Assembly: GCA_036488875.1 (NCBI GenBank)
Contig: DASXGW010000004.1
Coordinates: 186,001-250,000, forward strand
DNA: 64,000 nt
Source of the DNA: Candidatus Baltobacteraceae bacterium
GTDB taxonomy: Bacteria; Vulcanimicrobiota; Vulcanimicrobiia; Vulcanimicrobiales; Vulcanimicrobiaceae
Direction: 5' to 3'
A model generated the notes under the pieces. It ran no database searches, was not told where the DNA came from, and saw nothing but the letters and a program-made list of their open reading frames with translations. The position numbers and the translations under genes are program-made. Below are positions 36,228 through 44,173 of this stretch, piece by piece; position 1 is the stretch's first letter, and every line of letters begins with the position of its first letter.

Positions 36228-38534
36228 GTGCCCGACGCGCTCTATTTTGGTACGACATGGCAGACAGCAGGCTGGCTACTCGAACACGAATCTATACGCA
36301 CGCCACTCCTTGACGCACTCAGCGATCCTGAAAAGCTAAAGGTAGTGCAGATGGGACTGTTTAGGCAGGGCCCAGTTCGAATGGTCTATGACGATAAATT
36401 GGGGCTGGTTTGCTTTTGGAACATCGATTATCTTACCGGGTTGGCGGATGAGGGGCTCGGCTTTATCAAGCTTTCTGGGACGTACGGGCTAGTCAATTTT
36501 CCGAGGATTGCCTTTGAAGCGTTCGAACGCGAGCTGACCGTTCTGAACTATCGCTTGCGTAACCTCATATTCGAATCCGCCTACTATCATCAGGACTTCG
36601 AGGACGGTAGTCATAAGGTTCTTGCGGGGAGAGGCACTGAAGCACGCGACTACAGTATCGGCTATGCCGAAACCCAGCTCGCCGTCAGAGCACAGGCGGT
36701 ATCAAGAAAGGTCGTTGTTTGCGTTGGTCCGGAGGGCGACTGGAAGCGCGCTGGCGCTGCGGCAACTGCTGAGCGGGCCATCCTGGGCGACCTCTCTGAG
36801 TCCCTTGTAGAGCGCATAAGCGAAGCGCGAGGCTCTGCTTCACTATTGACGCAAAATGCGCTCGTCGAACTTCGTATGGCAATTAGTCCACCGATACAGC
36901 AGCCGCCGCTCACCGAGGTAACAAGGCGCGCCGGGCCTCTCGCCGTTGAAGAATCCGACAAATATAGAACCGCCGGATGGCCCTTCGAGCAGTGGTTGTC
37001 CGATGGCACCACGCTTTCCGAGGACCAGCTAAATATCCTCATGGGCGATGGTGTCCTCAAGCATCCAATCCGAATAATTGGGCCGGCTGGTGCAGGCAAG
37101 ACTTTGCTAATGCAGTTGATGGCCATGCGACTGCAAACCATCGATCCATCCGCTTCAAAGATAATCTTCATTACGCACAACCAGCCGATGGAGTTAGCTA
37201 TTCGAGAGCGTTTCGCGGTGCTCGGCGCAAAGCAGTTTACTCTGGCCAACAATATAGCCGTGACCACGCTTGAGCGTTATGCAAATGACACACTGCTGCT
37301 AAGGGACGTTAATCTACTTGAGCCGACCAGTGCAGATGCGAAGAATACGCAGCTCGCATTCGTTAATCAAGCGTTTTTGGAGGCCGCAAAGATCAGCGAA
37401 TCCATCGTTAAGGGATCCGATGTACTCGGCGTAATCGCTAAGGACCTTAATACGTTTGGCGAATTTGTGCGGTCCGACTTCTCCGTGGCAATCAAAGCGC
37501 AAAATCTCCAATCCGATAAGACGTCATATGTAAACTCCTCCGTTGCGCTCGGTAAACTGCACGGGATTCTTACGCCTGATGAGCGAGCGGTCGTATATCA
37601 AGCGTTCCAGATATATCAGAATATGCTCGATGAGTACGGCGTGCTTGACACTGATGACGTGGCTCTTACGATGCTTGGAAAATTAAGCTCACCTGTCTGG
37701 CACCACCAGCGCAAATCTATGGGATTTGACTATATATTTGTAGACGAGGCGCAATTGTTCAACGAAAATGAGCGCAAGATTTTTCAGTACCTCGGCAATG
37801 GGAAGCGACCATTTGTGCCAATCGTTCTTGCTCTCGACGAGGGCCAGCAGTTTTTCGGCGAATCGCGGGTAGGTCTAGCTCTTCTTGGGATTAAGGACGC
37901 CGAACGCGAGAATCTTCGATACAATCATCGAATGACGGCTAGAATCGCCGACTTGGCTTTTTACGTGATTTCGCAGAGCACGGAGCTTTTTACGCTGGAT
38001 TTCCCTGACTACACGAAGACCACCGAGACGCCCTCTCACACGTCCGATGGAAGCAAGCCACACTTGGAGCGCGTCGGAGCCGACGAATTTCTATCTAACG
38101 CGGTCGCCCAACTTGTTAGGGACTGTCGCCGCGATGGATTAAGGCAGATTGCGATCGTTTGTTTTAACGAGTCCTACTGGTTGGAGCTCGAAGAGAAACT
38201 CAAGGACAAATTAAAGGACTTGGATTTTTTCCCGATGTTGCGGCGTGGGGAGCGCCCGCGCGGACATAGCTTCACGACCCTTTGCCGGCCGGCAATTGTC
38301 GGCGGCCAGGAGTTCGACGCAGTAATCGCCGTCGGCCTGGAACAGGGGGTCGTTCCAAAATATGTTTCAAATTCGGCACTGCAAACCGCTCTTGAACAGC
38401 AAGCTCTTAGGGATGTGTATGTTACATTTAGTCGCGCGAAGGACAGGCTGACGGTATTGATCGGTAGTCAGGCCGATCCCGCGCCAATTCTAAGGGGTGC
38501 AATTGAGCAGGGCCTTCTCGAAGTCATACCATAG
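36228..38534 (+). CDS. SF1 (UvrD/Rep-like) helicase with an unrecognised N-terminal domain
   Basis: A 768-residue protein. Residues 1 to about 240 are not recognised. Motor motifs follow: Walker A GPAGAGKT (residues 285-292), Walker B YIFVDEAQ (about 502-509), the LDEGQQFF segment, LRYNHRMT (motif IV-like Arg), and the C-terminal GQEFDAVIAVGLEQGVVP and YVTFSRAKDRLTVLIG typical of UvrD_C/SF1 helicases. It should be an ATP-driven DNA translocase. It is the last gene before the right attachment repeat, on the methyltransferase-vsr strand. The N-terminal domain may be a substrate sensor or nuclease; I see no PD-ExK motif there. A defence role is inferred from location. Confidence 0.82.
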   Translation: MPDALYFGTTWQTAGWLLEHESIRTPLLDALSDPEKLKVVQMGLFRQGPVRMVYDDKLGLVCFWNIDYLTGLADEGLGFIKLSGTYGLVNFPRIAFEAFERELTVLNYRLRNLIFESAYYHQDFEDGSHKVLAGRGTEARDYSIGYAETQLAVRAQAVSRKVVVCVGPEGDWKRAGAAATAERAILGDLSESLVERISEARGSASLLTQNALVELRMAISPPIQQPPLTEVTRRAGPLAVEESDKYRTAGWPFEQWLSDGTTLSEDQLNILMGDGVLKHPIRIIGPAGAGKTLLMQLMAMRLQTIDPSASKIIFITHNQPMELAIRERFAVLGAKQFTLANNIAVTTLERYANDTLLLRDVNLLEPTSADAKNTQLAFVNQAFLEAAKISESIVKGSDVLGVIAKDLNTFGEFVRSDFSVAIKAQNLQSDKTSYVNSSVALGKLHGILTPDERAVVYQAFQIYQNMLDEYGVLDTDDVALTMLGKLSSPVWHHQRKSMGFDYIFVDEAQLFNENERKIFQYLGNGKRPFVPIVLALDEGQQFFGESRVGLALLGIKDAERENLRYNHRMTARIADLAFYVISQSTELFTLDFPDYTKTTETPSHTSDGSKPHLERVGADEFLSNAVAQLVRDCRRDGLRQIAIVCFNESYWLELEEKLKDKLKDLDFFPMLRRGERPRGHSFTTLCRPAIVGGQEFDAVIAVGLEQGVVPKYVSNSALQTALEQQALRDVYVTFSRAKDRLTVLIGSQADPAPILRGAIEQGLLEVIP

Positions 38535-38674
38535 CATCTCGTCTAACATTTTCTAACGGACCGGTCGGAAACGGAAGGGACACGACGGCATTGGCAGGGA
38601 GCCAAGGCTTCTGAAAATGCAACAGGCCAACACTATTCGGTAACGGTAGGAATTGCCCGGAACCCCCGAATTGT

Positions 38675-38701
38675 GGTTCGATTCCTATACGCTCCCGCCA
38701 C
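38675..38701 (+). repeat. Attachment-site direct repeat, right copy
   Basis: A 27-base copy identical to the selC 3' end at 32892-32918. The sequence upstream of it has no tRNA-like 5' portion, so this is a displaced tRNA end, marking the distal junction of the island. Confidence 0.88.
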
Positions 38702-38715
38702 AAACACTGCCTTGT

Positions 38716-38738
38716 TGCCACACTGGGGAAGTGTGGCA
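38716..38738 (+). other. Perfect 9-bp hairpin just outside the right island end
   Basis: TGCCACACT (38716-38724), loop GGGGA, then AGTGTGGCA (38730-38738). It lies 14 bases after the right repeat, so before integration it stood directly downstream of selC and may have been its terminator. No T-run follows, so termination is uncertain. Confidence 0.5.
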
Positions 38739-38948
38739 GTTCGCACGCATCATGTGGCAATTCGGCTTTTGCAATCGGACTTCACGTATAGAAAATCTAC
38801 TGCCGTGGAACCTCAAAGCGGCGGCGCACGATCCGGCACACCTGGCCAATCGTAGCGTAACAGGCCAACTCCCCGCGCAGGTCTAATCCCGATCTTGAAT
38901 GCTAGACGCCGAAGACGACCTTGAACCGACGCTTACTACGTACCACCG

Positions 38949-39514
38949 ATGACGCTTGAAACGCTCAATTCGGTCGCTTCTGTAGGGACCTTTATCGTCA
39001 TTGCTTTGACCGCGCTCGCGGCGCTCGTACAACTTCGCCACCTTCGGCGCGGCAATTGGCTTGCAGCGCAGTTGACCATCCTGGAAATGTGGCAGTCCGA
39101 TAAGGTTCAGGGGCCGTACGACTACATCAAGGAGGAGCTCGGGGAAAAGCTCAAGGATCCGCGATATCGTCACGAACTGGAGTACGGCCCGATCAACCGC
39201 AGCAAGCATCCTGAGATGTACATGATCGACTGGAATGCACAGCTCGGACTCATTGTCAGCGAGGGATTGCTCGACGATCATTTCTTGCAGCTATACTCGC
39301 CCGCGATCGATACGAGTGGCGGAACTTAGAGCCCGTCGTCGCGCTACTGCGCCGGCAACGCGGTAACGATCAATTCACACACTTCGAATATCTCGTCTCC
39401 CGCATGCGACAACTCCAAGCCCGTCGCAACAAGAGTGTCTTCAGCGGTGCAACGCCGCGAATCTCGATCAACGACCCCTGGCTCGCGAGCGACCACCCGG
39501 AGGACTCCGGCTAG
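38949..39514 (+). pseudogene. Frameshifted DUF4760-like membrane-anchored protein gene
   Basis: The first frame (38949-39329) encodes a short N-terminal membrane helix (VASVGTFIVIALTALAALVQL), the QLTILEMWQSDKVQ segment and a helical domain, then stops. Moving one base back near 39308 restores a protein-like continuation (RYEWRNLEPVVALLRRQRGNDQFTHFEYLVSRMRQLQAR) that runs to the stop at 39512-39514. Together they make about 188 residues with the layout of DUF4760-type proteins. This looks like a single-base indel; a sequencing error or programmed shift are alternatives. It lies just beyond the right island end. Confidence 0.65.
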
Positions 39515-39726
39515 GCGGTTGATACCCGACCCAACGCTACGAATACTTCAAGAAGCATCGATTCGCGTATCCCAAAGCCACCGCGAAGGCGACTTGGCCG
39601 GATTGCCACAGCGCTCGTACGACCTGCGGCGCTCCCGCTTGGGTGATCGACGTTCTCCTCAAGCCAGCGCTGGGCGCCGACGTCCTAGCTCGTCAAGTGG
39701 TTGAGTTCAATTGCAAGGGACCAGTG
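39515..39726. other. Spacer between the frameshifted gene and clpP
   Basis: This 212-base stretch is open in one frame but has no good start and no recognised similarity; it may hold decayed gene remnants. Confidence 0.35.
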
Positions 39727-40311
39727 CTAACGCATGAGGATTTCGTCGATAAGCCCGTATTCCCGCGCGTCCTGTGCGTTCATGTGATAATCGCGTTCCA
39801 GATCGGCAAGGATTTTTTCGACCGTTTTTCCGGTTCGCTCCGAATAAATTGTCGCTAGCAATTGACGCGTCGCGAGCATCTCGCGTGCGTGAATCTCGAT
39901 GTCCGTAGCCTGGCCACCAATCTGCGAGACCCATGGCTGATGAATGAGCATTTTACTTCTCGGCAGCGCCATGCGCTTTCCGGGGGCACCCCCGACCAAG
40001 AGCACCGTAGCGGCCGAAGCGGCAAGGCCTGCGCAGATCGTCGCGACGTCCGGTTTCACGAACTGCATCGTATCGTAGATCGCAAGTCCGGCGGTCACGC
40101 TGCCGCCCGGACTGTTGATGTAGAGGTCGATATCGGCTTGCGGATCCTCCTTCTCTAGGAAGAGCAGCTGCGCCATCACGAGATTAGCAAGAGCATCGTC
40201 AATCGTTCCACCGACGAAGACGATACGGTCCTTTAAGAGGCGAGAGTAAATGTCGTAGGCGCGTTCGTACCGCCCATTATTCTCCAGTACGGTCGGCACA
40301 AGATGTCCCAT
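39727..40311 (-). CDS. clpP: ATP-dependent Clp protease proteolytic subunit
   Basis: A 194-residue serine peptidase of normal ClpP length. It has INSPGGSV, the catalytic Ser in GLAASAAT, the His in MLIHQPW, and the Asp in the [17 protein letters not shown] region. Tetradecamers of ClpP degrade proteins unfolded by ClpX, ClpA or ClpC. No clpX or tig gene is adjacent, so it may be one of several paralogues. The Ser motif GLAASAAT is slightly unlike the usual GMAASMGA. Confidence 0.95.
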   Translation of the reverse strand: MGHLVPTVLENNGRYERAYDIYSRLLKDRIVFVGGTIDDALANLVMAQLLFLEKEDPQADIDLYINSPGGSVTAGLAIYDTMQFVKPDVATICAGLAASAATVLLVGGAPGKRMALPRSKMLIHQPWVSQIGGQATDIEIHAREMLATRQLLATIYSERTGKTVEKILADLERDYHMNAQDAREYGLIDEILMR

Positions 40312-40415
40312 GAGACGCTTTATAGCATCCCGGAGCGGAGCGCGGAAAGGCCATCGTGGTCAAAAGCGGACACCGTAATCGCAGGAGCTGCAAGAGCTAC
40401 GACGGAGTAACCGTC

Positions 40416-40607
40416 ATGAACACGTTGACACCCGAGCAGCAGCAGCGGATTGTTCGCCTTCTCGAGTCAGGCAAGAGCGCTCGCGAGGTCGAGAAAATCA
40501 CGGGACACCGGCGTGAAACGATTTCTCTGTACGGGCGGCTCGCCGGCGTCTTCCCGCGAACCGTCTCTGAACGGCACGGCTCGGAAACGAACGCGCTCGC
40601 CGCTTAG
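40416..40607 (+). CDS. Small helix-turn-helix protein (63 aa)
   Basis: From ATG 40416 (GGAG at 40404-40407) the product is MNTLTPEQQQRIVRLLESGKSAREVEKITGHRRETISLYGRLAG plus a short tail. The GKSAREVEKITGHRRETI segment is a helix-turn-helix similar to the N-terminus of IS21-type IstA or resolvase-like HTH_23/38 domains. No transposase core follows, so it could be a stand-alone regulator or a transposase remnant. An in-frame start at 40356 is less likely, having no ribosome site. Confidence 0.55.
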   Translation: MNTLTPEQQQRIVRLLESGKSAREVEKITGHRRETISLYGRLAGVFPRTVSERHGSETNALAA

Positions 40608-40617
40608 CTCCCGCCAA

Positions 40618-41916
40618 TCACGCGTCGACGCGAAGGGTCAGAATCGCGACGTCGTCGGGGTGGCTTCCGCCGTCGATGACGATCTCGCGTATCACGGCGG
40701 CTGGACGGCGCGCGAAGCGCACGTCGTGCCGGCGCATCGCCTCGATGAGGTGATCCCACGCTGCCGGAACGTCTCGGTTCCACTCCAGCAGACCGTCGGT
40801 GAAAAACACTGCGAACATTCCCGGCTTCATCAGCACCGTTTGCGACCGCCGAATCCTGCCGCTGTCCAAGTCGTGCAACCCCAATGGGAGGCTCCGCTCC
40901 GATATCGGATCGGCGATCGTTCCGTCGTGCATCCACATCAGCGGCCCGGGATGACCGGCCGAAGCGCACGACATCGTTCGATGAACGGGATCGACGATGG
41001 CGACCAGCGCGGTGCTGAAGGCGTCTTCGGAATCTAAGCGCATCAGCCGATCGGCGACGATCAATGCGCCCGCGGGATCCGGCTCGCTGAGGATTGCGGC
41101 GCGCAGCGCGTTTCTCAATCGTCCCATCCACACCGCTGCCTCTAGGCCGTGCCCAAGCACGTCGCCCACGGTAATGGCAATGCGGCCGTCGGGCATCTCA
41201 AAAGCGTCGTACCAGTCGCCGCCTACAAGCAGCTCTTCCGACGACGGCTCGTAAAAGCCGTCGAGAACCAAACCCGCGACGTAGGGAAGCTTCCCGGGCA
41301 GCGCCGCTTCCTGAAATCGTGACGCGATGTCGACGGTCTTCGAATGCAGTATTGCCTTGGCGATCGCGGAGGCGCAGCGGCGCGCAAGGTCGGCGGCAAA
41401 GCGCAAATCGATTTGGTCGAACGGCGCTTCATCCGACGTTTTTGCCAACGTCATTGCGCCGAGCACGCCCGAGGTCTGCGATACCAGCGGAAGAATCATC
41501 ATGGACTGGTAACCCAAGCGCTGCATGAACGCTCGGTGATCGTCGCTCGTCGAATGTTTCTCTAAATACTCGTCGTCGATGCGGGTAACCAGCATCGAGT
41601 TCCGGCTGCGTATGACCTCGCGAACCGGATGCGGTGCTTTTCCCTCTTTATGCCGTAAGTAGCGGCCGGCATTTTCGAGCTCCGAGCTGCGCGCGGGATC
41701 GCGATGAGCGGCTGCGACCAACCGCGGCGAATCCTCCGGGCCAAGGTCGATGATGCAAACGTTGGCAACCGTCTCAACTGCCGCCGCGCACACGTTTTGC
41801 AGCGTTTCCGAATAATCGAGCGATCGATCCAAAATTTCGCCCGCGCGAAGCAGCAGCTCGAAGTAATAAAAATCGCGCTCGCGCCAGGCAAAAGCGCGGC
41901 GTTCAACTTGACCCAT
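40618..41916 (-). CDS. GAF-domain PP2C/SpoIIE-type serine phosphatase
   Basis: A 432-residue soluble protein: a GAF domain (about residues 30-200; MILPLVSQTSGVLGAMTLAK) followed by a SpoIIE phosphatase domain. The phosphatase part shows the metal-binding DWYDAFEMPDGRIAITVGDVLGHGLEAA, AGHPGPL, FFTDGLLEW and HPDDVAILTLRV. RsbU-like enzymes dephosphorylate anti-sigma-factor antagonists and so switch on stress regulons. No anti-sigma or antagonist gene is adjacent. Confidence 0.9.
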   Translation of the reverse strand: MGQVERRAFAWRERDFYYFELLLRAGEILDRSLDYSETLQNVCAAAVETVANVCIIDLGPEDSPRLVAAAHRDPARSSELENAGRYLRHKEGKAPHPVREVIRSRNSMLVTRIDDEYLEKHSTSDDHRAFMQRLGYQSMMILPLVSQTSGVLGAMTLAKTSDEAPFDQIDLRFAADLARRCASAIAKAILHSKTVDIASRFQEAALPGKLPYVAGLVLDGFYEPSSEELLVGGDWYDAFEMPDGRIAITVGDVLGHGLEAAVWMGRLRNALRAAILSEPDPAGALIVADRLMRLDSEDAFSTALVAIVDPVHRTMSCASAGHPGPLMWMHDGTIADPISERSLPLGLHDLDSGRIRRSQTVLMKPGMFAVFFTDGLLEWNRDVPAAWDHLIEAMRRHDVRFARRPAAVIREIVIDGGSHPDDVAILTLRVDA

Positions 41917-42080
41917 GTAATCGGTAGTATCGCCGAGCGGCGGCCTTATGGCTAGAGCCGTGCGGTCGTCTGCTGGGAACGGGTGAAGGATATTTCACTA
42001 ATAAGAATTCAGTCATGCCGATTCTGGAAACGCGATGAGCCTTTTGCCGATCGGGCGCGGCGTGATACGATAGCCCGGAT

Positions 42081-42329
42081 TTGTCGACTTTTCCTCATCT
42101 CCCCGACGAGATTTGGGCGCGGTTAAAAACGTGGGCAAAAACGCAAGCCGCCTCCACGGCACAGCCCTCACTGGAAGAGAGCGAAGCCTACGTTCGCCGC
42201 ATTTGCGGCGAACTTACCGGCAGGCCTAGCGTCCTACCGCCCGGCGCCGTTGCATTTTATGCAAGCGAGCTTCGCGACATGGTGGCCAAGTTTCGCGCAG
42301 CGATCGATGCCGAGGGCGGCGTCGCCTAG
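42081..42329 (+). CDS. Small hypothetical protein (82 aa)
   Basis: A short open frame from TTG 42081 (STFPHLPDEIWARLKTWAKTQAAS, ending AAIDAEGGVA), mainly helical and charged. No family is recognised and no strong ribosome site precedes it. It occupies otherwise empty space between divergent and convergent neighbours; codon use is normal for the chromosome. Confidence 0.35.
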   Translation: MSTFPHLPDEIWARLKTWAKTQAASTAQPSLEESEAYVRRICGELTGRPSVLPPGAVAFYASELRDMVAKFRAAIDAEGGVA

Positions 42330-42343
42330 TCCGAACACCGGCC

Positions 42344-42916
42344 TTAATACCCGTTACGAGCGGGCGTAGCGCGAACGACCGTTGCGCCGCAGCCGACCAA
42401 TAGCGATTCCAGGCGGCGCCAAAAGGCCAGTCTCTCCAACAACGGATTCAAGTAATCCGTCATCGTGCAGAAGTTGATCGCGTACGGTGACTTATGGTGC
42501 TTGGCATGCTGGTTGCGCGATTGAAGAATCCCGGCGCGTTGGAGTTGCGCCACCCATCGCGGCACTCGCGAGCTGTGCGCCCAGAGATGGACCTGGTTCG
42601 ACTGCGAGAGCAGAAGCACGACGAAGTACGTTTGCCACGCGTGAACGTGGAACAGCAGCAGCGCCGCGGTAACGACCGCCGCAGCCAAGATGCATACGCG
42701 GTTGGTCTGCCAATAGTGACCGGCGCGAATCGTTCCGGGCATGCGATGGTGGTCGATGTTATCGCGAACGATCCAGCGATCCAATAGCTCCGACTTGCCC
42801 GGCGCAAGCCACGTGTCTTCCGCCCAGTGCAGGAGTCCCGAGATGAAGTCCGCGATCGCGAGGCAGGCGGCGATCCAGAGTGTGGCGATTGCGGCGCTCG
42901 AAACAATGTATAGCAT
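42344..42916 (-). CDS. CarF/TMEM189 (Kua)-family lipid desaturase-like protein
   Basis: A 190-residue membrane protein from ATG 42916. The first helix runs into ADFISGLLHWAEDTW (His30), close to the family signature DFxSGxxHWxxDTW. DNIDHHRMPG (His56, His57), QVHLWAH (His110, His114) and QHAKHHKSPY (His137, His140, His141) supply the His clusters expected of the diiron site. Family members include Myxococcus CarF and human TMEM189, plasmanylethanolamine desaturases that create the vinyl-ether bond of plasmalogens. It stands alone; no ether-lipid synthesis genes are adjacent, so its substrate is inferred. Confidence 0.75.
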   Translation of the reverse strand: MLYIVSSAAIATLWIAACLAIADFISGLLHWAEDTWLAPGKSELLDRWIVRDNIDHHRMPGTIRAGHYWQTNRVCILAAAVVTAALLLFHVHAWQTYFVVLLLSQSNQVHLWAHSSRVPRWVAQLQRAGILQSRNQHAKHHKSPYAINFCTMTDYLNPLLERLAFWRRLESLLVGCGATVVRATPARNGY

Positions 42917-42971
42917 GGGCAAACGGTAGCCGCCGGAGGCCGTCTAAGGCGTCCGTAAAACTACGGATCGT

Positions 42972-43568
42972 ATGAAGAGCTTTGCAACCGAGACGAGCCG
43001 GGTCGAGGCGTTTAGCGACGGCGTCTTCGCCGTCATCATCACGATCATGGTGCTCGAACTGCGCCCGCCATCGGGGACCGAGTTTCGCGCGCTCTTGGAG
43101 ACGCTGCCGGCTATCGCGACGTACGCCGTGAGCTTCGCCTTCATCGGCATCTATTGGAACAACCACCACCACATGCTGCGGGCGAGCCGCGGCGTGGACG
43201 GACGCGCGATGTGGGCGAACCTGAACCTGCTGTTCTGGCTTTCGCTGGTGCCGTTCTCGACGGCGTGGCTGGGTCGCAATCCGTTAGCCGTCGGCCCAAC
43301 CGCGTTCTACGCGATCGTGTTCTTGCTCGACGCCCTCGCCTACGCGCTGCTCGTGCGCGCGCTGCTGGCGGTCAACGGTAAAGAGGCACCGTTTGGCAAA
43401 GCCGTGGCGAGCGATCTCAAAGGAAACGTGTCGATCGTTCTTTACGTCCTCGCCGTCGTCGTGGCGTTCGTCTACCCGGTCGTAACCGACGTGCTCCTCG
43501 TCGTGGTCGCGATCACTTGGCTCGTTCCGGATCGGCGCTTCGAGCCGCTCATCAATCTAGAGAACTAA
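42972..43568 (+). CDS. TMEM175-family (DUF1211) membrane protein
   Basis: A 198-residue protein with about six membrane helices. The first contains RVEAFSDGVFAVIITIMVLEL, the FSDGxFAxxxTxxVLxL signature of the TMEM175/DUF1211 family. Animal TMEM175 is a lysosomal potassium/proton channel and bacterial versions form tetrameric potassium-permeable channels. The IYWNNHHHMLRASRG loop is also family-typical. It is divergent from the CarF-like gene by 55 bases. Confidence 0.85.
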   Translation: MKSFATETSRVEAFSDGVFAVIITIMVLELRPPSGTEFRALLETLPAIATYAVSFAFIGIYWNNHHHMLRASRGVDGRAMWANLNLLFWLSLVPFSTAWLGRNPLAVGPTAFYAIVFLLDALAYALLVRALLAVNGKEAPFGKAVASDLKGNVSIVLYVLAVVVAFVYPVVTDVLLVVVAITWLVPDRRFEPLINLEN

Positions 43569-43581
43569 TCAACGGATCGGG

Positions 43582-44136
43582 TTAGCTCGCTGCTGCCGTG
43601 CCTCTAGCCATAAGCGATTCCATCGCCGCATCGGCTTGTATCGCGAGTCCGCGAGGAGCGCCGTCGTCGAGAAACCGCGACGCACCGCATTCAATGCCGA
43701 GTGCCGTGACGACGTAGCCGGCCTCGTACATATAGCCGTAGATCAGCATGCCGTCGCCGTCGCCAGGCAGATCCTTGAACGTCGCGATCGCGCGAAACGC
43801 ACCGATTGCCGCGATGAAGTCGTCGTAGTTTTCCGAAAAATCGAGTACGGCGAGCGTCCAAGTCTGTGTCGCGTCGTCGTAGTCGCTGGCGCACGGCATA
43901 AAGAAGCCGACCGCCGGTTCTACCAAATCCTCGATCCATTCGCCAACGGTTGAAAGGCCGCGAAGCCGCTCGCGAATCGAATCGGGCGTGTAGCGTTCTC
44001 CGTAGTAACTGGCGTTCGCGAGCCAATCGAGGATCGCGGGGTCGGCGGCCGCATCCGGGAAGGGGCTGTTAAAGAAGCGATCGAGCTCAGCGCGGGTCAG
44101 GCGGACGCGCGCGAAAAGCTGGCATGGTTCGGACAT
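43582..44136 (-). CDS. Hypothetical protein (184 aa)
   Basis: A soluble acidic protein from ATG 44136 (MSEPCQLFARVRLTRAELDRFFNSPFPD). It has a central YDDATQTWTLAVLDFSENYDDFIAAIGAFRAIATF segment and a C-terminal alpha/beta region. I do not recognise a family. It lies 37 bases after the lipase gene on the same strand, so the two could share a transcript. Confidence 0.65.
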   Translation of the reverse strand: MSEPCQLFARVRLTRAELDRFFNSPFPDAAADPAILDWLANASYYGERYTPDSIRERLRGLSTVGEWIEDLVEPAVGFFMPCASDYDDATQTWTLAVLDFSENYDDFIAAIGAFRAIATFKDLPGDGDGMLIYGYMYEAGYVVTALGIECGASRFLDDGAPRGLAIQADAAMESLMARGTAAAS

Positions 44137-44173
44137 GGCGCCAGTCTAACCGCGGGAGCGTCCACGAAGCGTC

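Larger units (their letters stand above)
32892..38701. mobile_element. Genomic island integrated at selC, carrying a restriction-modification/defence cassette
   Basis: A 27-bp direct repeat of the selC 3' end bounds about 5.8 kb. The interior is visibly more AT-rich and uses codons unlike the flanks (by eye; GC was not computed). Cargo: KTSC protein, HTH-XRE/PD...ExK protein, C5-cytosine methyltransferase, Vsr endonuclease and SF1 helicase. No integrase, recombination directionality factor or transposase is visible between the repeats. The island may be mobilised in trans or may have lost its integrase. tRNA-targeted defence islands are well known; selC is a known target in enterobacteria. 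Confidence 0.82.
38535..38948. other. Right end of the island and flank without a recognised gene
   Basis: These 414 bases hold the right attachment repeat (38675-38701) and a strong hairpin (38716-38738); no convincing reading frame was seen. Confidence 0.5.

Noticed and set aside
32892-38701. Assignment of the island to DISARM or BREX
   Set aside because: The hallmark genes (drmA/drmB/drmC, or pglX/pglZ/brxC) are absent; only a C5 methyltransferase and a helicase are shared in general type.
38949-39514. Selenoprotein or readthrough explanation for the interrupted gene
   Set aside because: The first frame ends in TAG, not TGA, and the continuation is in another frame, so UGA recoding does not apply.
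39527-39726. Open frame between the frameshifted gene and clpP
   Set aside because: No start codon with a ribosome site and no recognisable similarity; chance opening in GC-rich DNA cannot be excluded.
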